In this document: positions 1-8,571 of the stretch, in pieces
Layout: each line of letters starts with the position of its first letter
Numbering within the stretch: the first letter of the stretch is position 1
NCBI GenBank assembly: GCA_017881685.1
Contig: JADGQR010000139.1
Location: 1 to 37,820 of the forward strand
From: Gemmatimonadaceae bacterium
Lineage (GTDB): Bacteria; Gemmatimonadota; Gemmatimonadetes; Gemmatimonadales; Gemmatimonadaceae
DNA: 37,820 nt
Direction of reading: 5' to 3'
Notes under the pieces: generated by a model
The model's database searches: none
The model's input: the letters and a program-made list of their open reading frames with translations, nothing else
What the model was told of the DNA's origin: nothing
Translations under genes and position numbers: made by a program

Positions 1-602
1 AGACCGCGATCGGTGAGCGGGTGGAGAAGGAGCGAGTGGAGAATCTCCGGCCGAATCGAAACAATCTGTGCGCCGGCCGCTATGCATTCGGTGAACTGAG
101 TAGTAGTTGCGGGCGAAGCCACCATGACATCGCACTCGCAGTCGCTCGCGTCGAGCAATGAGCGAATCTCGGTGACGGCGTCCGTGCTCGTCTGTCCCTG
201 CGCGTCGAGGTCGTGGAGCGAGACTCTGACCAGCGAAGCTCCGGCTTTCGCGGCCAACACCGCCTGTGCGCCGTTGAAGACAAAATTCGCGCAGACTCCC
301 ACACCTTCGAGACTCAAACGGTGCATCGGCACGACCGCGTCCTCGACAAGAGGAAGCTGGATGATGATGTGATCGGAGATCTTCGCGATCTCGCGCGCCT
401 CGCGGTACATGTCTTCGCCATTGACCGCTCCGACTTCGACACACACCGGCATGGCAAATTCGGAAGCAATGCTCTCGATGAGCCCGCGCCCTTCACGCGA
501 TGAGGAGTCGACTTTATCGGTGATGACGATTCCGTCGGCGAAGCCAGCGGCAGTCGCGCGTCGGATCTCGTCGAGAGATGTCGTTTCAACAAAAATATTC
601 AT
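1..602 (-). CDS. Transaldolase-like (FSA family) protein, partial, catalytic residues replaced
   Basis: The reading frame starts at 602 and runs off the window edge after 200 residues; family members have about 215-220. It overlaps the truA stop as ATGA, so the two are probably co-transcribed and translationally coupled. The fold is recognisable along the whole length: start MNIFVETTSLDEI, middle VGVCANFVFNGAQAVLAAKAGA, and DLDAQG. The family makes or cleaves sugar phosphates through a Schiff-base lysine (Lys85 in E. coli FsaA, in VVKVP). Here the aligned residue is Gln82 (IIIQLPL). The active-site Asp6 is Glu6, the TTNP loop is ITDK, and the active-site Tyr131 position is Ser. Normal aldolase chemistry is therefore unlikely. 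It may be a pseudo-enzyme or have another activity. Family membership is fairly sure; function is unknown. Confidence 0.8.
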   Translation of the reverse strand, partial: MNIFVETTSLDEIRRATAAGFADGIVITDKVDSSSREGRGLIESIASEFAMPVCVEVGAVNGEDMYREAREIAKISDHIIIQLPLVEDAVVPMHRLSLEGVGVCANFVFNGAQAVLAAKAGASLVRVSLHDLDAQGQTSTDAVTEIRSLLDASDCECDVMVASPATTTQFTECIAAGAQIVSIRPEILHSLLLHPLTDRG

Positions 603-1375
603 GCATCCACCAAATAGAGTTCATCCGGGTATTCTACCTTTTCGAGATATAATCCGTGCGGCGGAACCGGGGGCGAAACCCCACAGTTGTCGCCGGCCTG
701 CAGAAGCTTCGGGATATCGGAAATGGCACGGCAACCGGATGCAACGTCGAGCATCGTTCCGACGAGAAACCGAACCATGTGATGCAGGAACCGGTTCGCC
801 TTGACAAGAAACGCCAACCCTCCCTCGCGGTCGAGCCAGACCGCCTCGAAAACGTTACAACGATGATTGTCAGTCTCGGGCGCCGTCCCTTTGACCGCAA
901 AGCCTCTGAAGCAGTTGTCGCCAACGATTAGATGTGCCGCCTCGTCGAGCAGTTGCCGGTTCAATGGCTTTCGCCATGCGAGCTCGCGACCGTGGCGAAA
1001 AGGGTTTCCTGCCTCTTCGTCAGTTCCAACCAGGTATCGGTATGCCCGCGAGACCGCGCTGAACCGCGCGTGGAAGGCAGGGCTCATTGGATACGTGGCG
1101 GAGATCCAGACATCGCCGGGAAGCACCGCATTCAAGGCTCGGCGCATTTCAGACGGCGACCACTTTTCCGGTACGCGGATACCGGCAGCTTGCCCAAGCG
1201 CGTGAACACCGGCGTCGGTTCGTCCGGCGCCAAGCACGGTGATGTGGCGCCCACAAAGTCTCTCGAGTGCTTCTTCAACCACGCCTTGAACTGTTCTTTC
1301 ATCCGGTTGGCGTTGCCATCCCGCAAACCGCGTCCCGTCATATTCCAAAACCAGTTGAAGGGTACGCGATTCCAT
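599..1375 (-). CDS. truA: tRNA pseudouridine(38-40) synthase TruA
   Basis: TruA converts uridines 38-40 of the tRNA anticodon arm to pseudouridine. The 258-residue product begins MESRTLQLVLEYDGTRFAGW. It contains the catalytic aspartate in GAGRTDAGVHALGQ and the LVKANRFLHHMVR segment typical of the family. An upstream in-frame ATG at 1474 would add 33 residues without family character. The ATG at 1375 places the conserved LEYDGT motif at the usual distance and is preferred. A GATAAT box lies 7 bases upstream, so the mRNA may be nearly leaderless. The stop overlaps the next gene's ATG. The divergent neighbour is a GAF-like protein. Confidence 0.96.
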   Translation of the reverse strand: MESRTLQLVLEYDGTRFAGWQRQPDERTVQGVVEEALERLCGRHITVLGAGRTDAGVHALGQAAGIRVPEKWSPSEMRRALNAVLPGDVWISATYPMSPAFHARFSAVSRAYRYLVGTDEEAGNPFRHGRELAWRKPLNRQLLDEAAHLIVGDNCFRGFAVKGTAPETDNHRCNVFEAVWLDREGGLAFLVKANRFLHHMVRFLVGTMLDVASGCRAISDIPKLLQAGDNCGVSPPVPPHGLYLEKVEYPDELYLVDA

Positions 1376-1382
1376 TGCGCAA

Positions 1383-1410
1383 ATTATCGCCCGCAGAGCA
1401 GAGCGGCAAA
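1383..1410 (-). promoter_or_regulatory. Putative truA promoter giving a nearly leaderless mRNA
   Basis: On the minus strand a GATAAT -10 box occupies 1388-1383. A TTTGCC or TTGCCG -35-like hexamer lies 16 or 15 bases upstream. Transcription would start at about 1376, one base before the ATG. No Shine-Dalgarno sequence is seen. This is inferred from sequence only. Confidence 0.4.
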
Positions 1411-1455
1411 CCGGTTTGACCTGTCGACCCTCTCGGGGGAGGACGTTTTGCGGCG

Positions 1456-1484
1456 TTGACATTCGCCGCAACAACGGTCAAACT
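1456..1484 (+). promoter_or_regulatory. Possible promoter for the GAF-like gene
   Basis: A perfect TTGACA at 1456-1461 is followed, after a 17-base spacer, by the weak -10 hexamer CAAACT (1479-1484). It sits in the divergent truA/GAF intergenic region, about 40 bases before the ATG at 1521. The poor -10 keeps confidence low. Confidence 0.3.
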
Positions 1485-1520
1485 CGGGAGGTAGTCGCAT
1501 TCGCACCCTTCGCTCACTCA

Positions 1521-2426
1521 ATGGCACCTCGCACACTCGCCACTCTCGCAACAGTTCTCTCGGCGGCAAGGGACGCGGACACCGCGCTCACCCTGCTGCA
1601 GGCAGAAGCGTGGGACATGGACCGGTCGTCCCAGCTTGTGCTGTTTCTGTGCGATGCCAGGCGGCAGATGATAACTGAGCGGCTCAGTCCCTCGAGCGGA
1701 GTGGTCGCACGAACGCCTTTGACGGTCGCCGTCGATCATCTGCCGGCGCCGATCCGCCGTGCTCTCAACATCGGAACCACTGTCGCGGATTTCGGAGCTG
1801 AGTCCGACGACTATATGAAGCTGCTCGGCGTGACGCCTCAGCAGCAGGGTGGAATTCTCTCGGTTCGCGGTCTTACTCTCGACGGCGAGCTTGCCGGATT
1901 CATTGCGCTTTACGAGCCTCGCCGACGATTCGGTCCGAGGATCGTCGAACGGCTCGCCCCGGCACTCGATCTCTTTGCGCTCGCATTCGAGAGAATCGTC
2001 GAGCATGAAGCGCGCTTCGAAGCGGTACGCACTCTCGAAGAGCTGACGCGAAACATTCATTCGGAATACAATCGCGCGGTCAAACAGCTCAAGTCGGAGC
2101 TCGACGACGCACGAAGCTCGAGTGCTGCACCAACGGAACGTGACGCATCACGTATCGCCGAGCTCGGGCGTCTTCTCTCCGACGCACAGAGTGAGATTCA
2201 ACGACGCGCCGAGCGTCTGCACGCTGTCGAGGAGCAGGTCTCGCAGGCTGTGGGACGGCTTCAGCAGGCGCACGTCGATCTGCACGCTCAGACCGAGCTG
2301 GCACGAACGCATGCAAATGTGCTCTATAAGATCGAGCGGGTTCTTCAGACTGCGAACGGGCACGAAGACCCGGCGGAGACGCTCGCGCAAATTCGCGCCG
2401 CAGTGTCGCGGCCAGTAGCGCTCTAA
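1521..2426 (+). CDS. GAF-like domain protein with C-terminal coiled coil
   Basis: The product has 301 residues if it starts at the ATG at 1521; an ATG at 1416 in the same frame would overlap the divergent promoter region. Residues about 1-150 look like a GAF-type sensory fold, including LGVTPQQQGGILSVRGLTLDGE and GFIALYEPRRRFG. Residues about 165-285 are heptad-rich and charged and should form a long coiled coil. No catalytic output domain, membrane segment or signal peptide is visible. It could be a scaffold or a signalling adaptor. A GGGAGG at 1486-1491 is too far from the ATG to be its ribosome binding site. The ligand and partner are unknown; the GAF assignment is by pattern only. Confidence 0.65.
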   Translation: MAPRTLATLATVLSAARDADTALTLLQAEAWDMDRSSQLVLFLCDARRQMITERLSPSSGVVARTPLTVAVDHLPAPIRRALNIGTTVADFGAESDDYMKLLGVTPQQQGGILSVRGLTLDGELAGFIALYEPRRRFGPRIVERLAPALDLFALAFERIVEHEARFEAVRTLEELTRNIHSEYNRAVKQLKSELDDARSSSAAPTERDASRIAELGRLLSDAQSEIQRRAERLHAVEEQVSQAVGRLQQAHVDLHAQTELARTHANVLYKIERVLQTANGHEDPAETLAQIRAAVSRPVAL

Positions 2427-2440
2427 ACAGCGATCTCGAG

Positions 2441-3496
2441 TTGACATCCAAATCCGTGCCGTCGGCGCTTCAGAGCGCCATCCTGAAGCTCGCGCATCAT
2501 CAGCCGATAACGGCCCAGGATGCAACCGACGCGTTCGGCGTGATCATGCGCGGAGAAGCGAGCCAGCTGCAGGTTGCAGCGATGCTGACTGGACTTCGCG
2601 TACGCGGCGAAACGTCGCAGATTGTCGCCGGCGTTGTTCGCGCACTCAGGGAAGTGATGGTTCTCCTTCCCGCTGTGAATCGCGACGAGCTCGTGGACAC
2701 GTGCGGCACAGGCGGCGGAGCGATTGGAACGTTCAACATCTCGACCGCGGCAGCGCTGCTGGCAGCAGGCGCGGGCGTTCGGGTTGCGAAGCATGGCAAT
2801 CGCTCCTTCACGTCGAAATGCGGCAGCGCCGATGTTCTCGAGGCACTCGGCGTACCGATCGACGCGCCACTTTCGACAATGAGCGATGCGCTGGAGCGAG
2901 CGGGCATCGTGTTCATGTACGCTCCGTTGATGCATCCGGCGATGAAGCACGTTGGACCAGTCAGGCGAGAGCTGGCGATTCCAACGGTGATGAACGTCGT
3001 CGGTCCGCTCGCAAATCCCGCCGGCGCGCGTCGACAGGTAGTCGGCGTTGCCGATGCGCACAGAGTGCCAATACTGGCCGGCGCTCTCGCCGAGCTCGAC
3101 TCGCTTCATGCGCTAGTCGTTCACGGTGAACCTGGACTCGACGAGGTTTCTCCTATCGGAATCACACGCGTGATCGAGATCCGCGACGGCGAAACCCGTG
3201 AATGGACAATTGATCCGACGGAGTTTGGCTTCACCTCGACGAACAGTCAGGAGCTCGCCGGTGGGGATCCGGGGGATAATGCCCGGATTGTGGTTGAAGT
3301 TCTGTCGGGCGGCGGGACACCCGCGGCGCAGGCGGCAGTAATAATGAACGCGGCCGCTGCGATTTACGTCAGCGGCCGCGGAATGAGCTACCCGGAAAGT
3401 GTCGAGCTTGCGCGCTCAGCCCTCGAAAACGGGAAGGGGGTCGAAGCACTCGATCGCTTGAGAGCTGCCTACTCGAATCCTTCTAGCAGCGCCTGA
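2441..3496 (+). CDS. trpD: Anthranilate phosphoribosyltransferase
   Basis: TrpD transfers phosphoribose from PRPP to anthranilate, the second step of tryptophan synthesis. The 351-residue product has the glycine-rich PRPP site DTCGTGGGAIGTFNIST, the KHGNRSFTSKCGSADVLEALG loop, FMYAPLMHPAMKHVGPVRRE, and the metal-binding DEVSPIGITR. The start is TTG at 2441; a GTG at 2456 in the same frame is an alternative. The gene lies 14 bases after the GAF-like gene. Its last 14 bases overlap the 3' end of lexA on the opposite strand. No trpE or trpG lies in the window. Confidence 0.95.
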   Translation: MTSKSVPSALQSAILKLAHHQPITAQDATDAFGVIMRGEASQLQVAAMLTGLRVRGETSQIVAGVVRALREVMVLLPAVNRDELVDTCGTGGGAIGTFNISTAAALLAAGAGVRVAKHGNRSFTSKCGSADVLEALGVPIDAPLSTMSDALERAGIVFMYAPLMHPAMKHVGPVRRELAIPTVMNVVGPLANPAGARRQVVGVADAHRVPILAGALAELDSLHALVVHGEPGLDEVSPIGITRVIEIRDGETREWTIDPTEFGFTSTNSQELAGGDPGDNARIVVEVLSGGGTPAAQAAVIMNAAAAIYVSGRGMSYPESVELARSALENGKGVEALDRLRAAYSNPSSSA

Positions 3497-4091
3497 GAAC
3501 ACCGACGACAATCCCCTGGATGGAGATGTCGTTCTCGTGCACGTAAATCGGGCTCATCGTTTCGTTCGCCGGCTGAAGGCGAATCCTGCCGTCTTTTTCA
3601 CGATAGAGCTTCTTTACAGTCGCTGACGTCCCGTCGATGAGAGCGATCACCATTTCGCCGTTGTCGGCAGTCTGACGCTCGTTGACAATGACGAAATCTC
3701 CATCGCGGATCTGCTCGTCGATCATCGAGTTGCCACGAACGCGCAGGACATAGTGGTTGCCCGTCTTCCGGATGAAATCATCGGGAACCGAGATCATCTC
3801 CTGCGACTGGATCGCCTCGATGGGCATTCCGGCGGCGACGGAGCCCATCAGCGGTAGCTGAAGCGCGCGAGGGAAGATGTCGGACGGCAAAAGCTCGATC
3901 GCCCGGCTTTCGTTGTATTCGCGCTTGATGTAGCCCTTGCGCTCCAGATTGCTCAGGTGCTCGTGCACCGTTGCGAGGGAGCTGTAGCCAAACTTTCCGG
4001 CAATTTCCTCGAAGCTCGGAGCGTAACCGTTCTCGGCCGAATACTCGGTGAGATAGGTGAGGATTTCACGCTGACGCTTTGTGAGCGACAT
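3483..4091 (-). CDS. lexA: LexA SOS repressor
   Basis: LexA represses DNA-damage genes and cleaves itself when RecA filaments form. The 202-residue product begins MSLTKRQREILTYL and has the winged-helix recognition region near residues 25-52 (APSFEEIAGKFGYSSLATVHEHL). The self-cleavage bond is Ala87-Gly88 (SVAAGMP). The catalytic dyad is Ser122 (RGNSM) and Lys160 (ATVKKL). The ATG at 4091 is chosen because upstream in-frame codons add a non-family extension. GGGAAAG lies just upstream. It is antisense within the trp cluster, convergent with trpD and divergent from trpC. Two direct repeats in the shared upstream region may be its own operators. Confidence 0.96.
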   Translation of the reverse strand: MSLTKRQREILTYLTEYSAENGYAPSFEEIAGKFGYSSLATVHEHLSNLERKGYIKREYNESRAIELLPSDIFPRALQLPLMGSVAAGMPIEAIQSQEMISVPDDFIRKTGNHYVLRVRGNSMIDEQIRDGDFVIVNERQTADNGEMVIALIDGTSATVKKLYREKDGRIRLQPANETMSPIYVHENDISIQGIVVGVLRRC

Positions 4092-4136
4092 ATCTTTCCC
4101 GTGAAGAAGAGTCTCTGAATCAGCTGCGGCGGAACC

Positions 4137-4151
4137 GAACATTTGCCGAAT
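4137..4151 (-). promoter_or_regulatory. lexA: Candidate LexA operator, proximal copy
   Basis: Read on the lexA strand this is ATTC-N7-GTTC. It resembles the direct-repeat GTTC-N7-GTTC box known from alphaproteobacterial LexA. It overlaps the predicted lexA transcription start and also covers the TTG start of trpC. A second, similar copy lies 28 bases away. Inferred from pattern and position only. Confidence 0.35.
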
Positions 4152-4997
4152 TCCAAGATTATCCGAACAACTCCCGAAACGCAAGCAGATTTTGTCTGGG
4201 TTCCCCCGTCAGGGATCCTCGGGAAGCTGACCGCTGAGGCCTGGGAGAGATCTCGGGCCCTGGAGGAGAAACGGCTGGCCGAAGGTCTTGCTCCGGATCA
4301 GGGGCTGGTTCGAGCCTCGCTGGCAGACGCTCTGAGACGCGACAACGTTGCCGTGATCGCCGAGATCAAGAGACGCTCTCCGTCGAAAGGTCCGATCAAC
4401 CCCGGGCTGTCGGCCGAGAACCAGGCGATGCTGTATGCGGCCGGGGGTGCCGCTGCGCTCTCGGTTCTCACCGAGCCGACCAGCTTCGGTGGGGACAACG
4501 AAGACATTGCCTCCTCCAGGAAAGCTGAGCTTCCCCTTCTCAAGAAGGATTTCCACGTAAGCGAGGTGCAGTTGGTCGAGGCCGAAGCGCTTGGTGCGTC
4601 GGCGGCCCTCCTGATCGTCAGGGCGATCGACCCCGAGCATCTGTCTGATCTCGCAGAGGCTGCGAGACAGATCGAGCTGGAGCTGTTGTTCGAGGTGCGC
4701 GACGAGAGAGAATTGGAGCGAGCCCTGAAGGCCGGAGCCGTGATGATCGGCGTGAACAATCGAAACCTCGAGACGCTCGTCATCGACCCTGAAACGGTGT
4801 CCCGGGTCGTACCTCTCATTCCGTCGAGCTGCATCGCCATAGCGGAAAGTGGCTACTCGACTCCTGAGGACGTGATGAGAGCTGCCGAGGCCGGCGCGGA
4901 CGCAGTTCTTGTGGGTTCGGCTCTCTCTGCTTCGGCCGATCCCGCCGCGGCTGTAAGGCAGCTCGCCAACATTCCGCGTCAATCGCGCCGGGCTTGA
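4143..4997 (+). CDS. trpC: Indole-3-glycerol phosphate synthase
   Basis: TrpC closes the ring of 1-(2-carboxyphenylamino)-1-deoxyribulose 5-phosphate to give indole-3-glycerol phosphate. The 284-residue (beta/alpha)8 barrel shows VIAEIKRRSPSKG with the catalytic lysine, the second lysine in LLKKDFHVSEVQ, FEVRDE, GVNNRNL and the phosphate site AESGYSTPEDV. The only usable start upstream of the conserved N-terminal helix is TTG at 4143; there is no ATG or GTG in frame, so the N-terminus is uncertain. The gene diverges from lexA with 51 bases between starts, and the lexA promoter seems to lie within its first codons. It is followed 22 bases later by trpF. Confidence 0.94.
   Translation: MPNSKIIRTTPETQADFVWVPPSGILGKLTAEAWERSRALEEKRLAEGLAPDQGLVRASLADALRRDNVAVIAEIKRRSPSKGPINPGLSAENQAMLYAAGGAAALSVLTEPTSFGGDNEDIASSRKAELPLLKKDFHVSEVQLVEAEALGASAALLIVRAIDPEHLSDLAEAARQIELELLFEVRDERELERALKAGAVMIGVNNRNLETLVIDPETVSRVVPLIPSSCIAIAESGYSTPEDVMRAAEAGADAVLVGSALSASADPAAAVRQLANIPRQSRRA
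4158..4184 (-). promoter_or_regulatory. lexA: Putative lexA promoter
   Basis: On the minus strand, TTGCGT (4184-4179) precedes GATAAT (4163-4158) with a short spacer of 15 bases. Transcription would start near 4151 and give a leader of about 60 bases. The promoter lies inside the first codons of the annotated trpC frame. A candidate LexA box fills the spacer, as expected for an autorepressed gene. Confidence 0.4.
4165..4179 (-). promoter_or_regulatory. lexA: Candidate LexA operator, distal copy
   Basis: On the lexA strand this reads TTTC-N7-GTTC and lies between the proposed -35 and -10 boxes. Together with the copy at 4137-4151 it forms a pair of half-matching direct repeats 28 bases apart. 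The first half-site departs from GTTC, so the call is tentative. Confidence 0.33.
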
Positions 4998-5019
4998 TCC
5001 GGGGCCAACCAATACCACT

Positions 5020-5670
5020 GTGACAACGATAAAGTTTTGCGGCCTCACGAGGCCCGAGGATGCGGCCTTTGCCGTCCAGCTCGGCGCATCGCACGCCGGA
5101 GTGATTTTCGCGCCCAGCACCCGACGTGTGTCAATCGAGACGGCGATTGAGGTGTTCGGGGCTGCCGGTTCATCCATCCGACACGTTGGGGTATTTGACG
5201 ATTCCAGCGCCGAGGAAATTGCGGCTGTAGCCGCGGCCGTTCCGCTGGATGTGGTTCAATTGCACCGCCGTGTGAATGACTCGTTCATCGACGAGCTCCG
5301 CAAGTCGTTTGCGGGAGACATCTGGCCGGTTATCGGAGTGGAAGATTCCGCTCATGCCGTTGGGCGGATCGACAAGTTGCCGGTCCGCTGCAATGCGATC
5401 GTCCTCGATACGGCTGTCAGAGGGAAGTCCGGGGGCACGGGCAGGCCGTTCGACTGGGCCAGGCTGTCGCAGATGCTGAAGCCACTGAATTCGCGGCCTC
5501 CAATCATTGTTGCCGGGGGACTGACTCCCCAAAACGTTGGCCGGGCGATCGCCGCCTTACACCCTGAAGGCGTCGATGTGTCTTCCGGAGTCGAGTCGGC
5601 CCCGGGGGTCAAGGATCACAATCTCATGCAGGCTTTTGCCGAAGCGGTGCATTCCGCGTCTATAGTATGA
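5020..5670 (+). CDS. trpF: Phosphoribosylanthranilate isomerase
   Basis: TrpF carries out the Amadori rearrangement of phosphoribosylanthranilate, the step before TrpC. The 216-residue product begins with GTG. It has the general-base cysteine in [11 protein letters not shown], the general-acid aspartate in [18 protein letters not shown], and the phosphate loops [10 protein letters not shown] and [15 protein letters not shown]. Length and motif spacing are normal. It lies between trpC and trpB in the standard biosynthetic order, and TATAGT near its stop may be an internal promoter for trpB. Confidence 0.95.
   Translation: MTTIKFCGLTRPEDAAFAVQLGASHAGVIFAPSTRRVSIETAIEVFGAAGSSIRHVGVFDDSSAEEIAAVAAAVPLDVVQLHRRVNDSFIDELRKSFAGDIWPVIGVEDSAHAVGRIDKLPVRCNAIVLDTAVRGKSGGTGRPFDWARLSQMLKPLNSRPPIIVAGGLTPQNVGRAIAALHPEGVDVSSGVESAPGVKDHNLMQAFAEAVHSASIV
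5661..5666 (+). promoter_or_regulatory. trpB: Possible -10 box of an internal trpB promoter
   Basis: TATAGT, a 5/6 match to the -10 consensus, lies at the end of trpF, 11 bases before the trpB ATG. A start site near 5673 would leave a leader of about 5 bases. The best -35 (TTGCCG) is 19 bases upstream, so the promoter is weakly supported. Confidence 0.25.
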
Positions 5671-5677
5671 GCGGCGA

Positions 5678-6889
5678 ATGCACGCTGCTCCTGAAAAGAC
5701 AATGACAGCGATTTCAACGCACGACAGGTTTGGCCCATTCGGGGGCCGATACGTTCCGGAAACGTTGATTCCAGCGCTCGATGAGCTCGACTCCGCATTC
5801 GATTCTGCGATGGCGGACGCCGAGTTCGTGCGAACAGTGGATGAGATGCTCTCGACTTATGTGGGTCGCCCGTCGCCGTTGAGCGACGCGCCCCGGTTGT
5901 CGGAACAGGTCGGCACATCTGTCTTCCTCAAGCGCGAGGATCTCAATCACACCGGTGCGCACAAGATCAACAACACGGTTGGCCAGGCACTTCTCGCGAT
6001 GCGCATGGGCAAGCGGCGAATCATTGCCGAGACCGGTGCAGGGCAGCACGGTGTCGCGACGGCAACAGTCTGCGCGCGATTTGGACTCGACTGCACCGTG
6101 TACATGGGAGAGGAAGACATTCGCCGCCAATCGCTGAATGTCTATCGCATGAAGTTGATGGGAGCGAAGGTCGTTCCCGTGTCCAGCGGTACGAAGACAC
6201 TCAAGGATGCGACGAGCGAAGCGATTCGCGACTGGGTGACCAACGTCAACGACAGCTACTACATCATCGGCTCAGTCGTCGGTCCCGCGCCGTATCCGCG
6301 AATGGTCCGCGAGTTTCAGTCAGTCATCGGACGCGAAGCGCGCGAGCAGATGCTCAATCGCACGGGCAAGCTTCCAACTGCCGTCGTTGCGTGTGTCGGC
6401 GGTGGATCCAACGCGATGGGAATCTTTCATCCATTCGAAGACGATCGCGACGTCAAGCTCATCGGCGTCGAAGCCGCAGGCCACGGACTCGAGTCAGGCG
6501 AACACTCCGCGTCTCTGCTTCGCGGTAAACCTGGAGTTCTTCACGGAACGCTCAGCTATCTGCTTCAGGACGGTGACGGGCAGGTGCATCCGGCTCATTC
6601 AATTTCCGCGGGCCTCGACTATCCGGGTGTCGGACCTGAGCACGCGTGGTTGAAGGACTCCGGCCGAGCTGAGTACGTCGCAGTCACCGACGAGGATGCG
6701 CTTCGCGGCTTCGCAACTCTCAGCCGTCTCGAAGGAATCATCCCGGCGCTCGAAACATCTCACGCAATTGCGTGGGTCATCGATAATGCGTCGCGTTGGA
6801 TAAAATCGGATTCAGTGTTGATCTGCGTGAGTGGGCGCGGCGACAAAGACATGGCGCAGATCGCTGAAATGGGTTTCCTCGACCGGTGA
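5678..6889 (+). CDS. trpB: Tryptophan synthase beta subunit
   Basis: TrpB condenses indole with serine using PLP. The 403-residue product has [17 protein letters not shown] near the N-terminus and the PLP lysine in [16 protein letters not shown]. It also has the catalytic glutamate loop [13 protein letters not shown], the phosphate-binding [10 protein letters not shown] and the C-terminal CVSGRGDKD. All are typical of TrpB1. The ATG at 5678 is used; an in-frame ATG at 5702 is an alternative just before the conserved region. The stop overlaps the following HEAT-protein start as GTGA. The usual partner trpA is 3.1 kb away because two signalling-type genes sit between them. Confidence 0.97.
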   Translation: MHAAPEKTMTAISTHDRFGPFGGRYVPETLIPALDELDSAFDSAMADAEFVRTVDEMLSTYVGRPSPLSDAPRLSEQVGTSVFLKREDLNHTGAHKINNTVGQALLAMRMGKRRIIAETGAGQHGVATATVCARFGLDCTVYMGEEDIRRQSLNVYRMKLMGAKVVPVSSGTKTLKDATSEAIRDWVTNVNDSYYIIGSVVGPAPYPRMVREFQSVIGREAREQMLNRTGKLPTAVVACVGGGSNAMGIFHPFEDDRDVKLIGVEAAGHGLESGEHSASLLRGKPGVLHGTLSYLLQDGDGQVHPAHSISAGLDYPGVGPEHAWLKDSGRAEYVAVTDEDALRGFATLSRLEGIIPALETSHAIAWVIDNASRWIKSDSVLICVSGRGDKDMAQIAEMGFLDR

Positions 6890-8571
6890 CATCGCAGAGC
6901 GTTCTGGATGCGGAAGAGCTCGCGGAGCCACCCTTTGAGGTGGCTCTGGTGAGCGAGCTGATGCGTGCATTCGCGAAAGCAGTGCGCGCATTTCAGCTCT
7001 ATCTGCCGAACAATCCGATGCACGCTCGCGCGATGGACTCGGTGAAGGCCGCATTTCAGCCGGTATGGGCAGAGACGGATGCGCTGGAGATTCAGATAAC
7101 GGAGTCGGAGCTTCGCTGGTGTGGACGTGCAGTACTCGAGGAAGAGGAGAGAACTTCGGACAGCATCCCGTGGCTTTTCTACAAAGACGGGGTTCGTGAG
7201 CTCAGCTTCCGAAAAGGATTTGAAGACGACGAGCTGCCGATTCTCTTCTCGCTCATGCAGCGTGCGCGCCTCGCATCAGCCGAAGACGATGATCTCCTGA
7301 CGCTGCTGTGGGAACACGACTTCTCGTCGCTACAGTACAAGTACATGGACCTGGCGATGGAAGGTGGATCGCCTCTCGAATCAGTCCGTGGTGAGGAAAT
7401 CGAAAGGATTGTCGCTCCGGGTGAAGTCGAAGCGGAAGCGCACCTCGTCGCATCGAGCTCCATCACGAGGATGGATGATTACGACTCCACGCTCTACTTC
7501 CTCGACGAGCATGAGATCGACTACCTCAGGGATGAGATTCGTACTGACTTCGGAACGGACTTGCGACCGCAGGTTGTCGCCTCGCTTCTCGACACTTACG
7601 AACAGGAAACAGACCCGCTGGTCCGCGAGGAAATCGCGGAGATTCTCGACGGCTTCTTCCTTCTCATGCTCTCTCTGGGTCAGTTCAGGACTGCCGCCTT
7701 TCTGGTCAGAGAAGCTGCGGTATCTGCCGGCAGGGCGCGTGATATTCTCATCTCGCAGCGCGACAGACTTCTTGCGTTGTCAGATCAGCTGAGCGAAAAG
7801 GACGCTCTTCAGCAGTTGCTGCATGCACTCGAGGAGACTCCGCTTCGCGCACCGCAGGACGACCTCAACGAGCTGTTTGGACAACTCAAGTCTCAGGCGC
7901 TCGAGACGATTCTCTCATGGATCGGAAGAACCCGGAATGCCGAGCTGAGAGTGCTTCTCGAGGCAGCGGGCTCCAAGCTCGCTTCATCGCAGACCGCTGA
8001 GCTCATCAGGCTCATCTCGTCCGCAGATCCGATCGTGGCATTCGAGGCAATTCGTCGTGCAGGTGCGATGCGTGCGAGCGCGGCTGTATCAGCTCTCGCT
8101 GGAACTATCGCGAACGGTGCACCCGAAATGAGACTCGCAGGAGTCGCTGCACTCTCCGATATCGGATCGCCCGGGGCCCTCCAGGTTCTAGAGCGCTCAC
8201 TCACTGATCACGACATCGACATCCGCATTGCCGCCGTGAAGGTGCTTGGCTCGCGCAATCATCGGGCGGGTGTGAAGCGAATCGAGAATCATCTGAAAGG
8301 TCGCCCGCTCCGCGAGAGCACACTTGCGGAAAAGATGGCGTTCTTCGACAGCTACGGAGTGCTAAGCGGAGATGAAGGAGTCTCATTCCTCTCCGATATT
8401 CTCAATTCGCGCGGAATACTCGGGCCACGCGAAGACCCGGAGTTTCGCGCGTGCGCCGCAATGGCGCTCGGCAAAATCGGAACTGACAATGCAATGAAGG
8501 CTCTTCAAAAGGCGCTTGCGGATCGCGACGTGATCGTGCGCAACGCGGCAAGCAGGGCGGTTCGTGGCTGA
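6886..8571 (+). CDS. HEAT-repeat protein with N-terminal domain shared with the next gene
   Basis: The 561-residue product starts at GTG, overlapping the trpB stop. Residues about 25-130 form a domain that also occurs at the start of the adjacent HD-GYP protein: [19 protein letters not shown], then [14 protein letters not shown], then an LPILFSLMQ helix. The centre is helical and acidic. From about residue 340 the protein has HEAT-type repeats such as [37 protein letters not shown] and [23 protein letters not shown] repeats bind proteins, so an adaptor or signalling scaffold is plausible. No signal peptide or membrane segment is visible. It overlaps the HD-GYP start by 8 bases, which suggests coupled expression. 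Confidence 0.8.
   Translation: MTSQSVLDAEELAEPPFEVALVSELMRAFAKAVRAFQLYLPNNPMHARAMDSVKAAFQPVWAETDALEIQITESELRWCGRAVLEEEERTSDSIPWLFYKDGVRELSFRKGFEDDELPILFSLMQRARLASAEDDDLLTLLWEHDFSSLQYKYMDLAMEGGSPLESVRGEEIERIVAPGEVEAEAHLVASSSITRMDDYDSTLYFLDEHEIDYLRDEIRTDFGTDLRPQVVASLLDTYEQETDPLVREEIAEILDGFFLLMLSLGQFRTAAFLVREAAVSAGRARDILISQRDRLLALSDQLSEKDALQQLLHALEETPLRAPQDDLNELFGQLKSQALETILSWIGRTRNAELRVLLEAAGSKLASSQTAELIRLISSADPIVAFEAIRRAGAMRASAAVSALAGTIANGAPEMRLAGVAALSDIGSPGALQVLERSLTDHDIDIRIAAVKVLGSRNHRAGVKRIENHLKGRPLRESTLAEKMAFFDSYGVLSGDEGVSFLSDILNSRGILGPREDPEFRACAAMALGKIGTDNAMKALQKALADRDVIVRNAASRAVRG

Noticed and set aside
4209-5177. Antisense open frame of 322 codons across trpC and the start of trpF
   Set aside because: It covers two well-supported genes and has low-complexity shadow composition.
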